Of a DNA stretch of 64,000 bases, positions 1 to 14,284 are shown piece by piece. The position numbers and the translations under genes were made by a program. The stretch spans positions 15,753,966-15,817,965 of the forward strand of contig ML661885.1 of assembly GCA_007570785.1 (NCBI GenBank), read 5' to 3'. Source of the DNA: Antilocapra americana (Eukaryota > Chordata > Mammalia > Artiodactyla > Antilocapridae). The notes beneath the pieces were generated by a model. The model was not told the DNA's origin. It did no database searches and worked only from the letters and a program-made list of their open reading frames with translations. The stretch's first letter is position 1; each line of letters starts with the position of its first letter.

Positions 1-414
1 CCAGACATGCAGGAGAAATCCCGGCCAGACACTGAGCACTTCAGAGCTGGTGAACTTACAATGACGTCAACGAGATGAAGAGCTAATCTTATCATCTTGG
101 TTGTCATTTAACTCTTGTTCTATGAAAATGTAACTCCAGTAACACCAAAATAAATACATTCTTTTACTTCTCGAATTTAGTAAGGCAAGGCCGCCCCTGA
201 AAATGCCTGTGAACCCTGCAATAAATCATAAAACTCCTTTACTAAAAGAAATGTTTAGCGTAAATAATTCACATACTCTTCTGGAGGTGATGTTCTAGGA
301 AGGCTGTAAATAGACTGCTTTCTGCTCAGACACAGGGGAAAGGGGAATCTAATTCATTGTAGTCCTAGTGTCTCGTATCTGGCACAACACCGAGCACTTA
401 AAAGGAGTCCAACA

Positions 415-672
415 GGACTTCCCTGGTGGCAGAGTGAATAAGAATCCACCTGAGAATGCAGGGAACATGGGATGATCCCACGTGCCGCAAAGCAGTTAAG
501 TCTGCCCCACAACTACTGAGCCCACACACTCTAGGGTTTGTGCTCTGCAACAAGAAAAGCCCCCGCAATGAGAAGCCTGTGCACCGCAACTAGAGTAGCC
601 CCCAATTGCCCCAACTACAGAAAGTCCACGTGCAGCAACAAAGACCCGGCACAGGCAAAAATGAATAAACAA
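415..672 (+). repeat. tRNA-Glu-type SINE (CHR-like), long form
   Basis: It begins gacttccctggtggcagagtg and continues with the typical body (cacaactactgagcccacac, gagaagcctgtgcaccgcaac, gcaacaaagaccc), ending in an A-rich tail. This is the cetartiodactyl CHR-type structure. It is a moderately worn copy. Confidence 0.85.
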
Positions 673-756
673 AATAATTTTTAAAATGTTTGAAGAATAA
701 AATGAACTTTAAAATAAAGGAGTCCAACAAATCTTTGTTAACGGGGGGAAGAGATC

Positions 757-912
757 ACAGTTAGCATTTACTGAGCAGTGATCCTACACCAGCACTGTGC
801 ATATGGAAATCCATCTAGTCCACACAAGAGCCCTGGAAGGTAAATATTATTCTCACTTCCATTTGACACCTGAGGAAACTGAAGAAGAGAGAAGCTAAAG
901 TAACTTGGACGA
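757..912 (+). repeat. MIR SINE
   Basis: The stretch has the MIR core order: agcatttactgagc, gccctggaaggtaaatattattctcac, ttgacacctgaggaaactgaagaa, aagtaacttg. It is an old mammal-wide SINE, strongly diverged. Confidence 0.75.
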
Positions 913-1204
913 GGGAGGTCAGACTGGCTCCACAGCCTCCGTAACGGCTCCTCCGTACATGGTAGTCCTCTCCACTGAGAGCGGATGGCTGGGGGGAGCA
1001 AACGGGCCAAGCAAGGGCCAGGCGCTAAGCTCTATGGGAACAGCAAATGAAGAGAGGACAAATGAAGAGATGAGAGGACAAACCAGGCCTTGTAGCAGGC
1101 TGAGTTCAAACTAAAATGCTGTCTGTGAGGTCTGGCGAGGGAAAGCGCCAGGAGTAGACATGCTCAGTTGTGACGGTGGCCTCTAAGAACTTCCCAACAC
1201 TTGG

Positions 1205-1738
1205 CATGATCAGTGACCTCAAGGAAGAAAAGCTATGACAAACCTAGACAGCGTATTAAAAAGCAGAGACATCACTTTCCTGACAAATGTCTGCATAGTC
1301 AAAGCTATGGTTTTTCCAATGGTTATGTACAGATGTGAGAACTGGACCATATGGCAGGTTGAGTGGTAAAGAACTGATGCTTTTCAGCTGTGATATTGGC
1401 TAAGATTCTTGAGAGTCCTTTGGACAGCAAGGAGATCAAACCAGTCAATCATAAAAGAAATCAACCCTGAACATTCATTGGAAGGACTGACACTGAAGCT
1501 CAAGCTCCAAGACTTTGGCCACCTGATGAGACGAGCCGACTCATCGGAAAACACCCTAATGCTGGGAAATCGAGGGCAGGAGAAGGGGATGACAGAGGAT
1601 GAGATGGTTGGATGGCATCACCAACTCAATGGACAGGAGTTTGAGCAAACTCCAGGAGATGGTGAAGGACAGGGAAGCCTGGTGTGCTGCAGTCCACGAG
1701 GTCACAAAGAGTCAGACACAACTTAGTGACTAAACAAC
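1205..1738 (+). mobile_element. BovB (RTE) LINE, 5'-truncated 3' end
   Basis: A 3' end of BovB with a decayed ORF2 carboxyl part. The frame from 1409 to 1726 reads [18 protein letters not shown], then KLKLQDFGHLMRRADS, then [16 protein letters not shown], matching the BovB ORF end with changes. The upstream part of the ORF is broken by substitutions. It is not functional. Confidence 0.9.
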
Positions 1739-1744
1739 AGACGG

Positions 1745-2950
1745 GAAATCTCAGAAGGGAACTATTAAAACAAAAATGGAAATTTCAAAACTGAAAAATA
1801 AAATTATCATATTCACTTAGATAGGCAAAATAACAGAAAGGAGATGACAGAGTCAAGATTAATCAACAGAAATAATACAATCTGTATAATTAATCAACAG
1901 AAATTATACAATCAATTATACAACAGAAATTATACAAATAGAGGGAAAATGATTGGAAAAAATGAACAGAGCCTTAGGAATCTGTGAGACAATATTAAAA
2001 GGTCTACCAGGAAGAAAGGGGATAAAGAAGGCAGAAAAATATTAAAAGACATAAGAGCCAAAAACATCTCTTGGCAAAAGACATTATGTACATAGTCAAT
2101 AAATTCAGTGAGTAACATAAAGAAAACCACACAAGACATATATACTTGAATTGCTAAAACCCAAATATTACACACAGGAAACAATCATTCAAATGACGGT
2201 TGACTTCCTTTTTCGTCAGTTAAGTCAAAAAGATGGTTATTTTTAAATGGTTGACTTCGCATGAGGAAAAAACTGAGGTCCAAAGACAGTGGAACAACAT
2301 CTTTAAAGTGCTGAAAATAAAAAAGCTGTCAATTCAAAATTCTATATTCACTGAAAATATACTTCAAAAATAAAAGTAAAATAAGACATTTCAGTTAACA
2401 AAATTGAGGGAACTTATTGCCAGAAAACCTGTAGTACTGTAAGAAATGCTTTAGAAGAAAACTCAAGGCTGAAGTGAAGCCAGATGGAAACCTGGATCCT
2501 GAGAAAGGAATGAACAGCATGAAAATGGTGAACTTGTGAGAAAATGTGAGAGATTATTTTTTTTTCCTTTAACTTTCTTTAAGATATGCAGACTACTTAA
2601 ATTCCAAATTATTACATTGTGGAGGTTCATAGGGTATGCACATGTAATACAAAGAACAATACAATTAACGGAGGAGCTGAGGGGTTAAATAGACCCACAC
2701 GGTTATTAGTTCCTAAAGTCTTCACATTAAGTTACAAAAAATGACGCAACTCCATGTAGTAACATGGAATAATCTTTAAGGCGTAACTCAAACTCTAAAA
2801 AGATTCAGAATATTGTTACAGAATGATGTTCGGTTAAAGTAAATATACACATTCAGCCAGAGGATATCCTGAAAGGATAAGCACGAATCTGGGAAGGGCA
2901 GGATGGATACCGGAATGCATGGGTGGTACAGAGTCCACACTAATATTCAA
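1745..2950 (+). mobile_element. Old L1 fragment (ORF1 to inter-ORF region)
   Basis: The A-rich plus strand carries phrases of old L1M/HAL1 elements: acagtggaacaacatctttaaagtgctgaaaat, caattcaaaattctatattcactgaaaat, agaaatgctttagaagaaaactcaaggc. No open frame survives. Confidence 0.6.
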
Positions 2951-3743
2951 CTTTTAAAAAATGTGTAATATATAAAAGTAATAACAAAAAATTAAAAATA
3001 ATATACACAAAAAGCAAAAGCTCAGAGAAGTTACACAGTAAGAAAATGTTTACACTGTCCTTGATTCATCATTTCCCAAACCTATATGACTAAAGGAATA
3101 CCACTCCCTTCCCTTTTTAAAGTAACAGCTATTCTATCTCAAGAGGGGTGAGTGATGTAGGTACTGGCTTTTTTTAAAAAAAATTACTCTTGGATTAACT
3201 GAGCTAACTAAATACAGTAAGAAACTACTAGGGTCATTTGAAATACTATTTTTAAAAAAGACTTAGACCACCCGAGTAACTCTAATTATAATTGCAGTTT
3301 CACTGGCAGTTTAACAAAGTTGCATCCACTGAAAGTCTAAAGTATCTTCCAAGATACACTTAAAAGTAGTTACTATCCCATGACTTATTTATTTTAAAAA
3401 GTCTCTTTTGGGTGTCTCTGACATTCCTGGCCAAACTGAATGAAATTAACTATCTCTGAAAGCACGAAAACTATTTGTTTGTTCAACAAATAGTTTCCAT
3501 TAAAAATGCCACAACACAATTTTAATTCCTAAAATTTTACTTCCTAAATATTGATATGAATTATAAACATTATTTTGGTGTAAGGATGAAAAAATTTAAG
3601 TTCAACTAATATTATTAGAATGTATCCATCTTGGTGTTACAGGTTAATATATAATCTTTCCATCTGATGATACACTAATTTTACTAGTTCTCTGGATTCT
3701 GGGTTCCTCTGGATTTTAAATAATCCACTCGTCATTCTTCTTT

Positions 3744-3939
3744 GAGTGAGTGAGTGAAAGTCAGTCATGTTCGATTCTTTGCAACCCCATGGACTATACA
3801 GTCCATGAAATTCTCTAGTCCAGAATACTGAAGTGGGTAGTCTTTCCCTTCTCCAGGGAATCTTCCCAATCCAGGAATTGAACCAGGGTCTCCTGCATTG
3901 AAGGCGGATTCTTTACCAACTGAATTACCAGGGAAGCCC
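3744..3939 (-). repeat. Bov-tA/BovA SINE with target-site duplication
   Basis: A reversed ruminant tRNA-derived SINE (agtcagtcatgttcgattctttg to accagggaagccc). A 12-bp direct repeat with one mismatch flanks it: tcattcttcttt at 3732-3743 and tcaatcttcttt at 3940-3951. Confidence 0.93.
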
Positions 3940-4792
3940 TCAATCTTCTTTAATAGTGTATTTTACCCAATTTTTCTTTGTACCTATATAAACAAAGGAG
4001 TAAGACTATAATTTGTGGTGAACACTCAGAAGTTCTTTAAATCAGGAGACTGTATATGTTTCTGTGCTATTTGAAGGGAGGACATGATCCAGTTTCATCT
4101 GTGCTAACAATGAGAATTTATTACGGAAAGATTTGGGAAAGGGATAAGATGCTAAAATAAAAGAAACAGATACCTACTATATTCGGCTGGTTTTCTTCTT
4201 CATAAATGAAATGTTGACAGTGAGGTGTTAACAACCCATACTTGATAACTATTCTCTACAACCCTCTCAGATGACCCAGAATGAAAATAAGTTTCTGTAC
4301 TACAACTCAAACCAAAAATTATATTGAAAAGGACATGTTTAAGCACTTTAGAGGTATCTACATATTCCAAGTTGATTCTTAAAAACATCATGCTTTAGGT
4401 AACTTTGAACAAGACACCCATAATTCCATTATTCTTGTTCTGGTTTGATATTGTTTTTGTTTCTCCCAAACCATAAAATTTGTTAAGAGAAATAAATTCA
4501 TCCATAAAAGCATTCATATATTTCAAAACAAAAATTAAATCAATTCTCTACAGAGTCAAGAAGAGAGTTATCAAACAGAATACATAACAGAAACAAAGTT
4601 ATGCAAAACTAAGCTGGTAGCAACACATATCAAAGAGGAAGTAACCTAAGAAAATTTACTCTGGCTACTTTAGGAGGAAGTCAATTAGTGATTTGCTAGG
4701 CCAGCAAAATCCAATAAGAATATTATTATGCTGATTATAAGATCATTTGAAGTAATTATTTTTTTAAAAGGTTTAGTCTATAGCATTGTAAT

Positions 4793-5012
4793 GGGCTTCC
4801 CAGGTGGCGCAGGGGTAAAGAACCTGCCTGCCAATGCAGGAGAGGCAAGAGATAGGAGTTTGATCCCTGACTCCGGAAGATCTTCTGGAGTAAGAAATGG
4901 CAACCCACTCCAGTATTCTTGCTGGAGAAATCCCAAGGACAGAAGAGCCTGGCAGACTATGGTCCACAGGGTCTCAGAGTGGGACATGACTGAAGCGACT
5001 TTGCAAGCAAGC
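4793..5012 (+). repeat. Bov-tA/BovA SINE
   Basis: Starts gggcttcccaggtggcgcagg and contains gaaatggcaacccactccagtattctt and the 3' gacatgactgaagcgactt. A full ruminant SINE unit. Confidence 0.93.
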
Positions 5013-6393
5013 AGTTTCATTCACCCAACATGTAAAACAGTATTAAAAAATATGTGGCCACAAGAATTCTGGCATTTTCATAATTAACGCCATTCTGTAT
5101 GTTAATACTGAAATGTCTTAGAAAAAAAAAACTAAGGGACACAGTCATGGATACCATACTGCTTACCTTTAACTAGTTAAAATCTTGAGGAAATCATGTA
5201 AACCAGCATTACCTAAAGTCTGTTCTATATCCACAGACAATCTTTAACATAACAGAATCCATGACCAAACGAGTTTGGGAAATACTATACATTAGATATA
5301 TTTCTAGAAGATTTATAACACACACAAGCATACCGTAAGTTCTATAGTAGTAAAAGTAGAAGCTGTGCAGTGAAGAAACTTCTTTGGTTTAATCCAGATT
5401 CTCCAAATTGACTCAACTGGTTTTTTTTAAGAAGTAGTCATTAACATCCCCCCAAACTAAACTTCCTTAAAATGCACTTTGGGAAATTTTCTCATCAGTA
5501 GAGATGAGACAAATATCGCTTCAGGTTCTAAATTTTAAAATTCTGAGAGATTATTTATGAAAGCTGCTCAAATATTTAATGCAAGTTCACAAATCTGAAC
5601 CTTCTGGACCAAACAAACTCATTATGCTCCCACAACAGTGGGCCCTTCCTCTTTTGGAGCACTTACCTTCAGACTGAAATCACCTCTCTAATCGTCTAGA
5701 CTCTCCTTAATTGGGAGAGAGAATCATGCTCCATCATTCTTGTTTCTTCAACACCTAACTGGTTGCATGGATTATTAAATGCCTTGCTTTTGTCTTTATT
5801 CTAATGCAACAGACTCCTATTTGATTAAGTCATAACCACTCTTAACCCCTCTCCTATTGCCTCTCTATGCAACTATGGCTACGTTTCCTCCTTGAAAACC
5901 TTCATCTCTCACTCCTCTTAAGATAGAGACCAAATGCCACAGGACAGCCCTGGAGGAGCTCACCTTCATCTGCCCGTCCCCAGCTTCACTTTGTATCACT
6001 GCTCCTCTCTGCTTTACACACTGCAGTCACACACAGACAGTACAGATGCCGCTAAATGCACACCAAAAAAGGACAGGACAGGGACTGGTAACGTCAGGGT
6101 GAAGTCAGGTAGGTGGCCATGAATGGCATGACTAAAAAGTTCCACTAGTGACAGGGAACAGAAAAATAGCTTGAAACTATGAGACTGGACAACTCATTTG
6201 GAAAATGCAGCCAGTGTGGCTATAGTGGAGTTGTCATCGTAGAAAGCAATCCACGAGATCAGAAAAGTAGACCAGGACCTTCAAGGACACTGGGCATGCA
6301 GTCAGCTGCCATGGTTACCTCTCTAATCTAGATCCCACCTTTGGGGTAATCTCCTGTATCAAACTAGATTTGACAACTCCTCTTGGATGTCTT

Positions 6394-6604
6394 GAGCTCC
6401 CCGGTGGCTCAGACGGTAAAGTGTCTGCCTACAATGTGGGAGACCCAGTTTCAATCCCTGGGTCGGGAAGATCTCTGGAGAAGGAAATGGCAACCCACTC
6501 CAGTATTCTTGCCTGGAAAATCCCATGGACGAACGAGCCTGGTAGGCTACAGTCCATGGGGTCACAGAGTGGGACACGACTGAGTGACTTCACTTTCACT
6601 TTCA
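6394..6604 (+). repeat. Bov-tA/BovA SINE with perfect 12-bp TSD
   Basis: Starts gagctccccggtggctcagacgg and ends in a cttcactttcactttca tail. Identical 12-bp duplications, cttggatgtctt, lie at 6382-6393 and 6605-6616, so both ends of the insertion are exact. Confidence 0.96.
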
Positions 6605-7744
6605 CTTGGATGTCTTACTAGAGCGTTTATCTGAGGTCTTACTTTCCACTTCAAATCAGTTTCTCCTCCATTCTTCCCCATCTCAGCAACTAGCAGTAAC
6701 TTCCACACACTGGCAAAAGCTAGAAACTTGAAAGCGCTTCCCACTGAATTGAGTTTAATGAACATTCTCCATGCTCAGTGGCCATTTCCTCTGATTAGCA
6801 GAGCAAACCTGGGGAAGAACCTAACCCCATATACAGAGTACTCCACTGATGACTGCCTCCCAGGCATATATGACACACATACTTGCATCTGATTCCCATG
6901 GGAGGGAGTTAACATTCCTGTAGGTGCAGAGGCTGGGTGAAGTGGGAAATTTAATCTGGGTGCCCCAGAAATGTCACATGTTCATCTAAGACAAAAATGG
7001 AACATCACCTAGCGTTCAACCCTAACAAGAGCTTCAGGCTAGGAGGCAGCAGTCACAGAGGAAGGGGACACTACAGCCTTTGACAGTCTTATGTCTAAAA
7101 GCGAGAGATCCAGTGAGCCCTATCCAGTAGGATCAAATGTCCCAAACTGCTCTATTTTTACACCCTCTAAAAAGAAATGGAAACCACAGACTAGGAACTA
7201 CTGTTCTGCTTGGAAACTTTCCCATGATTATTATTTGTGCTATTATTACTTCATGGTGACTAGCAACAAACTTCACATAAAAATAACAATACATTATGGT
7301 GTATTACTACAGTGAATGCTAAGCAAATTTATTAAGTAAGTGTATAGACAGTTACATGGAAAATCTTAATACGATACATTTTAAGTGAAAGAGGAATATA
7401 TGATTTTCAAACAAAATGTTAGTAGCAGCACCTCTGAAATGTACTTAAATCAAAGATAGTTAAATCAAAGGTTTGTATATATGCTTGTCCTAGAAGGTAG
7501 CAAGAGGAGCTAAGAAAACATGGAGCTAAGAAAGAAAAATGCAACATCAGACTTAGATTTTTGAAAACTACATTTTACTAACAAAAACAGATTCTGACAC
7601 CTACTTTCCACTTTTGGTAGTCTTATTATTCAAAAACCTTTTGTGAACAATTTTAAAGCAATAAAATACAAACTTCTGTCTTTACTGAAACATTAAATTA
7701 GCTATGTATGATGCTTTACTCCTAAAATCTAATAAAATTTATAC

Positions 7745-10700
7745 ACATAAAAAAGGAAATTAGGGGTTCCAGGATAAGAAAGAGTAGATGTACTTCTCTC
7801 CTCTCCTCATGCTAAGTACAACTAAAACTCCAGATCATTTCATGTACCATAAACTTAAGAAAATTCTGAAGGCTGGAGAAGGAAAGCTGGCTAAAGAAAC
7901 TGGGACCAGACGAACAACATACCAGGATTTCTTTTTGCCTAATATACCCTGAACTCGGTGCTAAGAAGCCATGGAAATGTCAGTATGTACAGACAAAACA
8001 CACACACACGCACACACACACACACAAAGAAAGGCTTATTCTCTCTAGCCAAAGGATGAGGAAAAGGGCAATCATGCAAGACAGAGAGCTTTTAGATAAT
8101 AATTGCTATATTCCAACAATGCACCACAAAAAAGCTGCAATTCCATCCCACCTCTGCCAGCAAGGTTTACATAAGGAGCCTAGATTTCCGTTCTCCTCAG
8201 CTATAATGAGGAGCTTTTTTTCCCCTGCTGGAATGCTGTCAGAGATAGCCATGTGAAGCTGGGACTTTCATTCCTACCTAGAGGTAACGAGCCTCCTTCT
8301 CCCCTATGAGGTGTCCATGACACTGAGTAGGAAACCTGAATTTCCATCCAGACCTGGCGATAGCATGACAAAGTCCTCACTTTTCCTGCTGGTGCAGTGT
8401 CAGAAAAAGCCTACTTTAAAGATTTAAGTTAGTTCCACAATCTTACAACATAATACCCCAAGTGTCCAAACTGTCCAGATTCTAGCAAGATCAATCATCA
8501 CACCAAGAACAAAGAAAACCTCAACCTGAATGAAAAAAGACCCTCACTAGATACCAAGTAAAGACAACACAGATGTCGGAATCAACTGACAAGTATTTTT
8601 AACGCAGTTGTCATAAAAATACTTCACTAAACAATTACAAACATACTTAAAACAAATAAAAAAAATAAGAAGTCTGTGTCCAGAAAAACAAAAACCAGAA
8701 GATATAAAGAAACAAGTAGAAGTTTCAGGGCTGAAAAAAACACAATAACCAGAATGAACAAGTCACCGGAAAGGCTCAAAAGCACAACAGAGATGACAGA
8801 GATAAGAATCAGCAAAAGTGAGCCTAGGACATGAATTTCTCAATCAGAGTAACAGAGAGAAAACAGACTGGAGAAAAAAATTAACAAAGACTCACATAAA
8901 CTGCAGGGCTATCACAAACAATCTAAACATCTGTGTAATGGGTGTCTCAGAAGAAAAGAAAAAGTGTATAGGGCTGGAAAGCAAGTCCTCTTCCAAAATG
9001 ACGGGAAAATTACCAAAGTTTTCAAAAGATGTAAACTTACATATTCAAGAAGCTGACCAAACTCCAAACAAGATAAACCCAAAGAAAACTATGCCAAGAC
9101 AAATTCCTGAAAATTAAAGAAAAAATTTAAAAGCCACAAGAGAGAAATGACACATTATCACAACCTACCAATAAAGGAAAATCGATTTGAACTGCAGTTG
9201 GATATCACATCAGAAACCATGGAGGCCAGAAGAAAGTGACATCACATTTATCATGTGCTGAAAAAAAATACCTATCAACACAAAACTCAACATCAGATAG
9301 GCTTACCCTTCAGGAATGAAGGGGAAATCAAAGCATTTTCAGATGAAGTTAAACTAAAAGAATCTGTTGCCAGTGGACCTATCTTGAAAGAATAGAAACA
9401 GAATGTTCTTGAAATGGAAAGAAAATGATAAGATCTTGGAACACTCAAAAGGAAAAAAGAACAAGGGAATAATTATAGATAAACTGAGGAGATTTCTTTC
9501 CCCATTTTGATTTCTATGCTATATTTAATGCTTGAAAAAAACAACAACATAATACCACTGTCTGATATGGTTCTCAAAGTACACATTTAAAACAATATTA
9601 CAAATGAAAGATTATTAAGGGACTTACAGGGAGGCTAAGGTTTCCAACATTACTTATACTGGTAACATGCAAACACCAGTAGACTCCGATAAGTTATGCA
9701 TGGAGCAAGCATTTAAAAATCTATACAAAAGGATATACACTGAAATATCAGGTAAATCAGAATACATAAGGCAGAAGCAACCCATATGAAGGCAGGAAAA
9801 AAGAAAATGGACAAAAGAAAAACAGAAATTAATTAACTGATGAAATGAAAAACAGATGGTAGGTTTAGGCCCTGACATATTGATAATTACATTAAATATA
9901 AATGGTCAAAATATTCCAAAGAAAAGATAGAAACTGGCAGAGCGAATTTAAAAACATTATCCAAATATACACTGTCTGTAAGAAACTCACTGAAAATATA
10001 AGACTACAGGCAGGCTGAGAATAAAATGATAGGTAATAAGAGTACTATTTTCATATCAAAGTAGATTTCAAAGAAAAGAAATTACCAGAAACAAAAAGGG
10101 AAACAACATAAAGATAAAAGGCTCAATTTACCAAGAAGATACAGTAATCCTAAATGTGTATGTACCAAACAACAGAGCTACAAAATATGTGAAGCAAAAA
10201 CAAATAGAAATGAAAGAGAAATGGACAAGTCCACAATTTTATTTGGAGACATTAATATATTTCTCACAATCAATGGAACAACCAGACAGAAAATCAGGGA
10301 AAATACAAACTTAACACTTTTAACCAATATGATCTAATCAATATCTATGGAACACTCTACTGAACAGAATATACATTCCTTTTGAGTGCCCATGGAATGT
10401 AAACCAAGAAAGACAATATCCTGAGCCATAAAATGAATCTCAAGTTTAAAAGAAGTACAATCATACAAAGTATACTCTCCAACCACAAGAGAATCGGACT
10501 AAGCATGAGTAGCAGAAAGGTAACAGGAAAAATCTCCAAATACTTGGAAACTATACAACACACTTCTAAAACAATCCTTGGGTAAAAGAAGAAGTATCAA
10601 AGGAAATAAGTATATACATACCGAACTGAATGCAAATGAAATACAACACATCAAAATCTGTGAGCTGAAACTAAGAAGTACTAAAGGATAATTTATAGCA

Positions 10701-11960
10701 TTAAATGTATACATTAGAAAAGAGGAAAACTCTCATATCAATAACCTAAGCTTCCATCTAAAGAACAAAGAAGAGCTAAGTAAACTCAAAGCAAGATGTA
10801 AATCTAAGAATGGAAATCAATAAAACTGAAAACAACAACAACAAAAAAACTATAGAGAAAAGCAATGAAACAAAAATCTTGGTCCTTTTAAAAATCTGAT
10901 AAAGTTGACAAATCTCTGACAAGTCTGGAAAAGAAAATAAGATAAGACACAATTATCAATACCAAGAATGAAAGATATCACTACAGACTGTGTAGACATA
11001 AAAGGGATAATAAAGGAATACTAAGAACAACTTTACACACATGAATTTGACAACTTAGACAAAATGGACCAAATCCTCAAAAAGCACAAATTGTCATAAG
11101 TGATTTAAAATGAAAGAGATGACTTAAATAGTCCTATAAGTATTCAAGAAACTGAATTCATAATTTTAAAGTTCCTAAAAATCATAAGTCCAAATCTAGA
11201 CGTTTTACAGAATTCTATCAAATATTTAAAGAAGTAATTCTATGCAATTTCTTTCAGAAAACAGAAAAATGAACACTTTCAAATCCCTTTGAGTCCAGTA
11301 CTATCCTGACACCAAAATCAAGGAATGTACCAAACAAATCAAAAAAGCTATAGACAAATATCCATCTTGATGTTAAAAGCAAAAATCAATAACAATATTA
11401 GTAAATAGAATTCAACAACATACATAAAAATTACAGATCATGACCAAGTGGACATACTGAAGGCATACAATATTCAAAAATCAATATTCAACAGTCAATT
11501 AATGTAATCTATCACAGCGACAGGTTAAAAAAGACAAATCACATAATTAGATCAATTGCTGCAGCAAAACAACTTAACAAAATTCAATACTCAGTCATTA
11601 CAAAAATTCTCAAAAATCTAGTTAAGAAAAACATTCTCAACTTAATTTTTAAAAATCTACTTTTAAAACATACAGCTAAAATGATGCTTAATCATTAAAG
11701 ATTAAATTTTTTCTCCCCAAGATCAAGAATGAGGCAAAGAGGTATGCCCCACCACTTGTATTCAACATAGTGCTATAAATGCTGGCTAGTCGGTGAAATG
11801 AGACAAGAAAGGGATATAAAAAGCATACAGCTCATAAAGAAAGAAATAAAAAACTATCCAAAGATGGCTGACTATCTATGGCGAAAATTTCAGGAAATCT
11901 ATTTTAAAAATCACCTAGAACAAGTGAGTTCAGCAAGGTAATAGGATGTAGGATGAAAAT
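7745..11960 (+). mobile_element. Old L1 (L1M/HAL1-like), decayed, 5'UTR to reverse-transcriptase region
   Basis: The 5'UTR-like part (7745-8480) has ttccaggataagaaagagtagatgtacttctctc and ggactttcattcctacctagaggtaacgagcc. ORF1-like DNA follows: a frame at 8818-9117 gives 99 residues including VNLHIQEADQTPNKINPKK. Phrases such as gaaaccatggaggccagaag lie further on. The endonuclease part of ORF2 begins near 9850 (aatataaatggtcaaaatattcc), and reverse-transcriptase debris ends near 11950 (ccacttgtattcaacatagtgctataaatgctggctag). Every frame is broken. Start and end are approximate, and more than one L1 copy may be joined here. Confidence 0.7.
7998..8026. repeat. (CA)n microsatellite
   Basis: An acacacac run of about 29 bases broken once by a CG step (cacacgcaca), inside the L1 5' region. 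Confidence 0.9.
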
Positions 11961-12255
11961 TTGCGGGCGATAGAGGATGAGATGGTTCCCATCTCATAAA
12001 CTCAGATCACAGTTCCCTATGATGAACTTTGATTCTGCATTAAGAATGCAGATTCGTAGTAACACAGAATCTTGGTGTTGGAAGGAATCTTAGAAGTCAT
12101 CTAGATTAGTGTTTATCTCAAAGTACAAATGATGACCCATCAATGAGTCATGAAATAAATTTAATGAATTATAACTAGCATTTTTAATAATAGAAAATAT
12201 TATAGACTACACATATGTACTGCATCAAAGACTTTCTGCTTTATTTGTATATGTG

Positions 12256-12462
12256 CATGCATGCTCATAGCTCAGTTGTGTCTGACTCTTTGTGACACAA
12301 TGGACTATAGCCAACCACGCTTCTCTGTCCATGGGATTTTTCCAGGCAAGAATACTGGAGTGGGTTATCATTTCCTCCTTCAGGGGACCTTCCCCACTCA
12401 GGGATCAAACCTGTGTCTCCTGCATTGGTAGGCGGATTCTTTACCACTGAGCCACCTATGTG
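12256..12462 (-). repeat. Bov-tA/BovA SINE
   Basis: Reversed unit: catagctcagttgtgtctgactctttg through gcggattctttaccactgagccacct. The gggaagccc end is missing. Confidence 0.92.
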
Positions 12463-13425
12463 TATGGATGTACACATAAATAGGTGCTATGTCACACTGA
12501 TGAAGAAATTATTCCTTACCACAGGTTAGTCGAGGAAGTTTTAAGTTATTCACCTACATCAAGCCACAGAAGGAAACCTCTCTTGGATATCCTTGTCAGA
12601 GGATAATGCCACCTCCATCTAAATATCATCAAAAGTAGAATATTTACTACTTATACTTCAGACAGTAATGTTAGGAAATATTTTACATAGAACCAACATC
12701 TTTCTCTATTCATTTTTGATACACAATTTAGAGAAAAAAGGTTTTTTTCTTCAAAAAAAAAATACTCTGCAGTCTTGTTTCTTTTTCTAATCAGTGAACA
12801 GAGATGGTTACACTTAAACTTCAAAAACTACAAAAGAAACTTTTTTTTCTTTTGGTTCCCAAGAGACTCTGGCGACAAAGGGCAATAAAGGAACAGATAA
12901 AGTAGGTAAGGACCCTAGACTGGAGAAAAAGAGCAATGCCAAATAAAAAGGTCAAGTCAATAAAGGAGTATCTTTGTAGAGATGACATGAATAAAACTAT
13001 CAGACTCTGCAGACAATTTCATAAGAATACACATTATTTACCAGCAAAGAGTCTCATTTTGGAAATGAGATCAATTTTTTGAAACACACACATCCACAGA
13101 GAGAAAAGAAAGAACTATATTCAAAAGAAGAGGAAAAAATTGTGCACACATGAAACCCTCTCATTAACTTGTAAGGAAGCCATTATTTGAAATTTATCAA
13201 AGCAATTATTATTTCTATCCAATCTCAAGCAAAGTACTTCCTGTCATTAAATTAAAAATTTATATATAAGTACATTTTTAATAAACATATAATTCTCCAA
13301 ACATGTATTCAGTTAGCTGGCAACCTCATTCAACCTAAAATGCAGAAGAATTCAAAATGTATAAAGTGAAAAGTTATGGCATCAAAAAATTCATGAACTA
13401 AATAAAGCTCATGAACTTCACACTT

Positions 13426-13654
13426 GGGCTTCACAGGTGGCTAGGCTGTAAGGAATCCATACACCAATGCCTACCAATGCAGAAGACATGGGTTCAATCC
13501 CTGGGTCAGAAAGACCCCCTCGAGAAGGAAATGGCAACCCACTCCAGTATTGCGGACTGGGAAATCCCACGGACGGAGGAGCCTGGTGGACTACAGGGGT
13601 AGTCCTGGGGTCACAAAGAGCTGGACATGACTTAGCAACTAAACAACCACCACC
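13426..13654 (+). repeat. Bov-tA/BovA SINE with short TSD
   Basis: Starts gggcttcacaggtggctagg and ends gacttagcaactaaacaaccaccacc. The 8-base repeat tcacactt lies at 13418-13425 and 13655-13662. Confidence 0.92.
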
Positions 13655-13995
13655 TCACACTTAACAGGAGCACCTCAGAGCCCAATCCAAAACCCTATTA
13701 CTCTTACTCTGCTCCCAATTCTAATTCTAATATCAGTTTCCAAGACAATAGCAGTTTAAGAACATTAAATTAGCAGGCAAGCACTGTACACACAAGTGCT
13801 CTGACATGCAACAAGAAATAAGGTGACAACCTGCCTGTCATGGATGATTTATAAAGTAACAAGGTGCTCAAGAAACTGACACCAAGCGTAAAGACAAACC
13901 ACAATCTCATGAGGCTTAGGGCAACACGTGCCATTTCTGTGGTTGAGACTGAGTCAGCATGTGAGATTCTTTATGTTCGTAACTGTTAGCATCTT

Positions 13996-14045
13996 TTTAA
14001 TTTAAATTTATTTTTAGTTGGAGGATAACTGCACTGTCGACATTT
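13996..14045 (-). repeat. Short L1 3'-end fragment
   Basis: ttaatttaaatttatttttagttggaggataactgcactg resembles the reversed 3' tail of ruminant L1. It is only about 50 bases. Confidence 0.45.
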
Positions 14046-14284
14046 TTACCATGAAAAAGGTATGCCATGACCTTTAGAACATTTTCTCTCCACAATCACT
14101 GAAGTAAAGAAAGTTCAAGTTTTCAAAAAGGGGTGAAGTCCTCCATGATTTGGAACCCTTGGCTGTCCAGAAACAATTGATTCCCTGAGGTCTGTGGTTA
14201 ACTGTAACTTTTACCTTCTATGACTACTTTAAACCAACATATCATAAAGTAATCTTTGATATTAACAGAGGGTACCGTGTGTTT

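Noticed and set aside
8818..9117. A 99-residue lysine-rich protein
   Set aside because: It is inside an old L1 and resembles ORF1 debris; flanking frames are broken.
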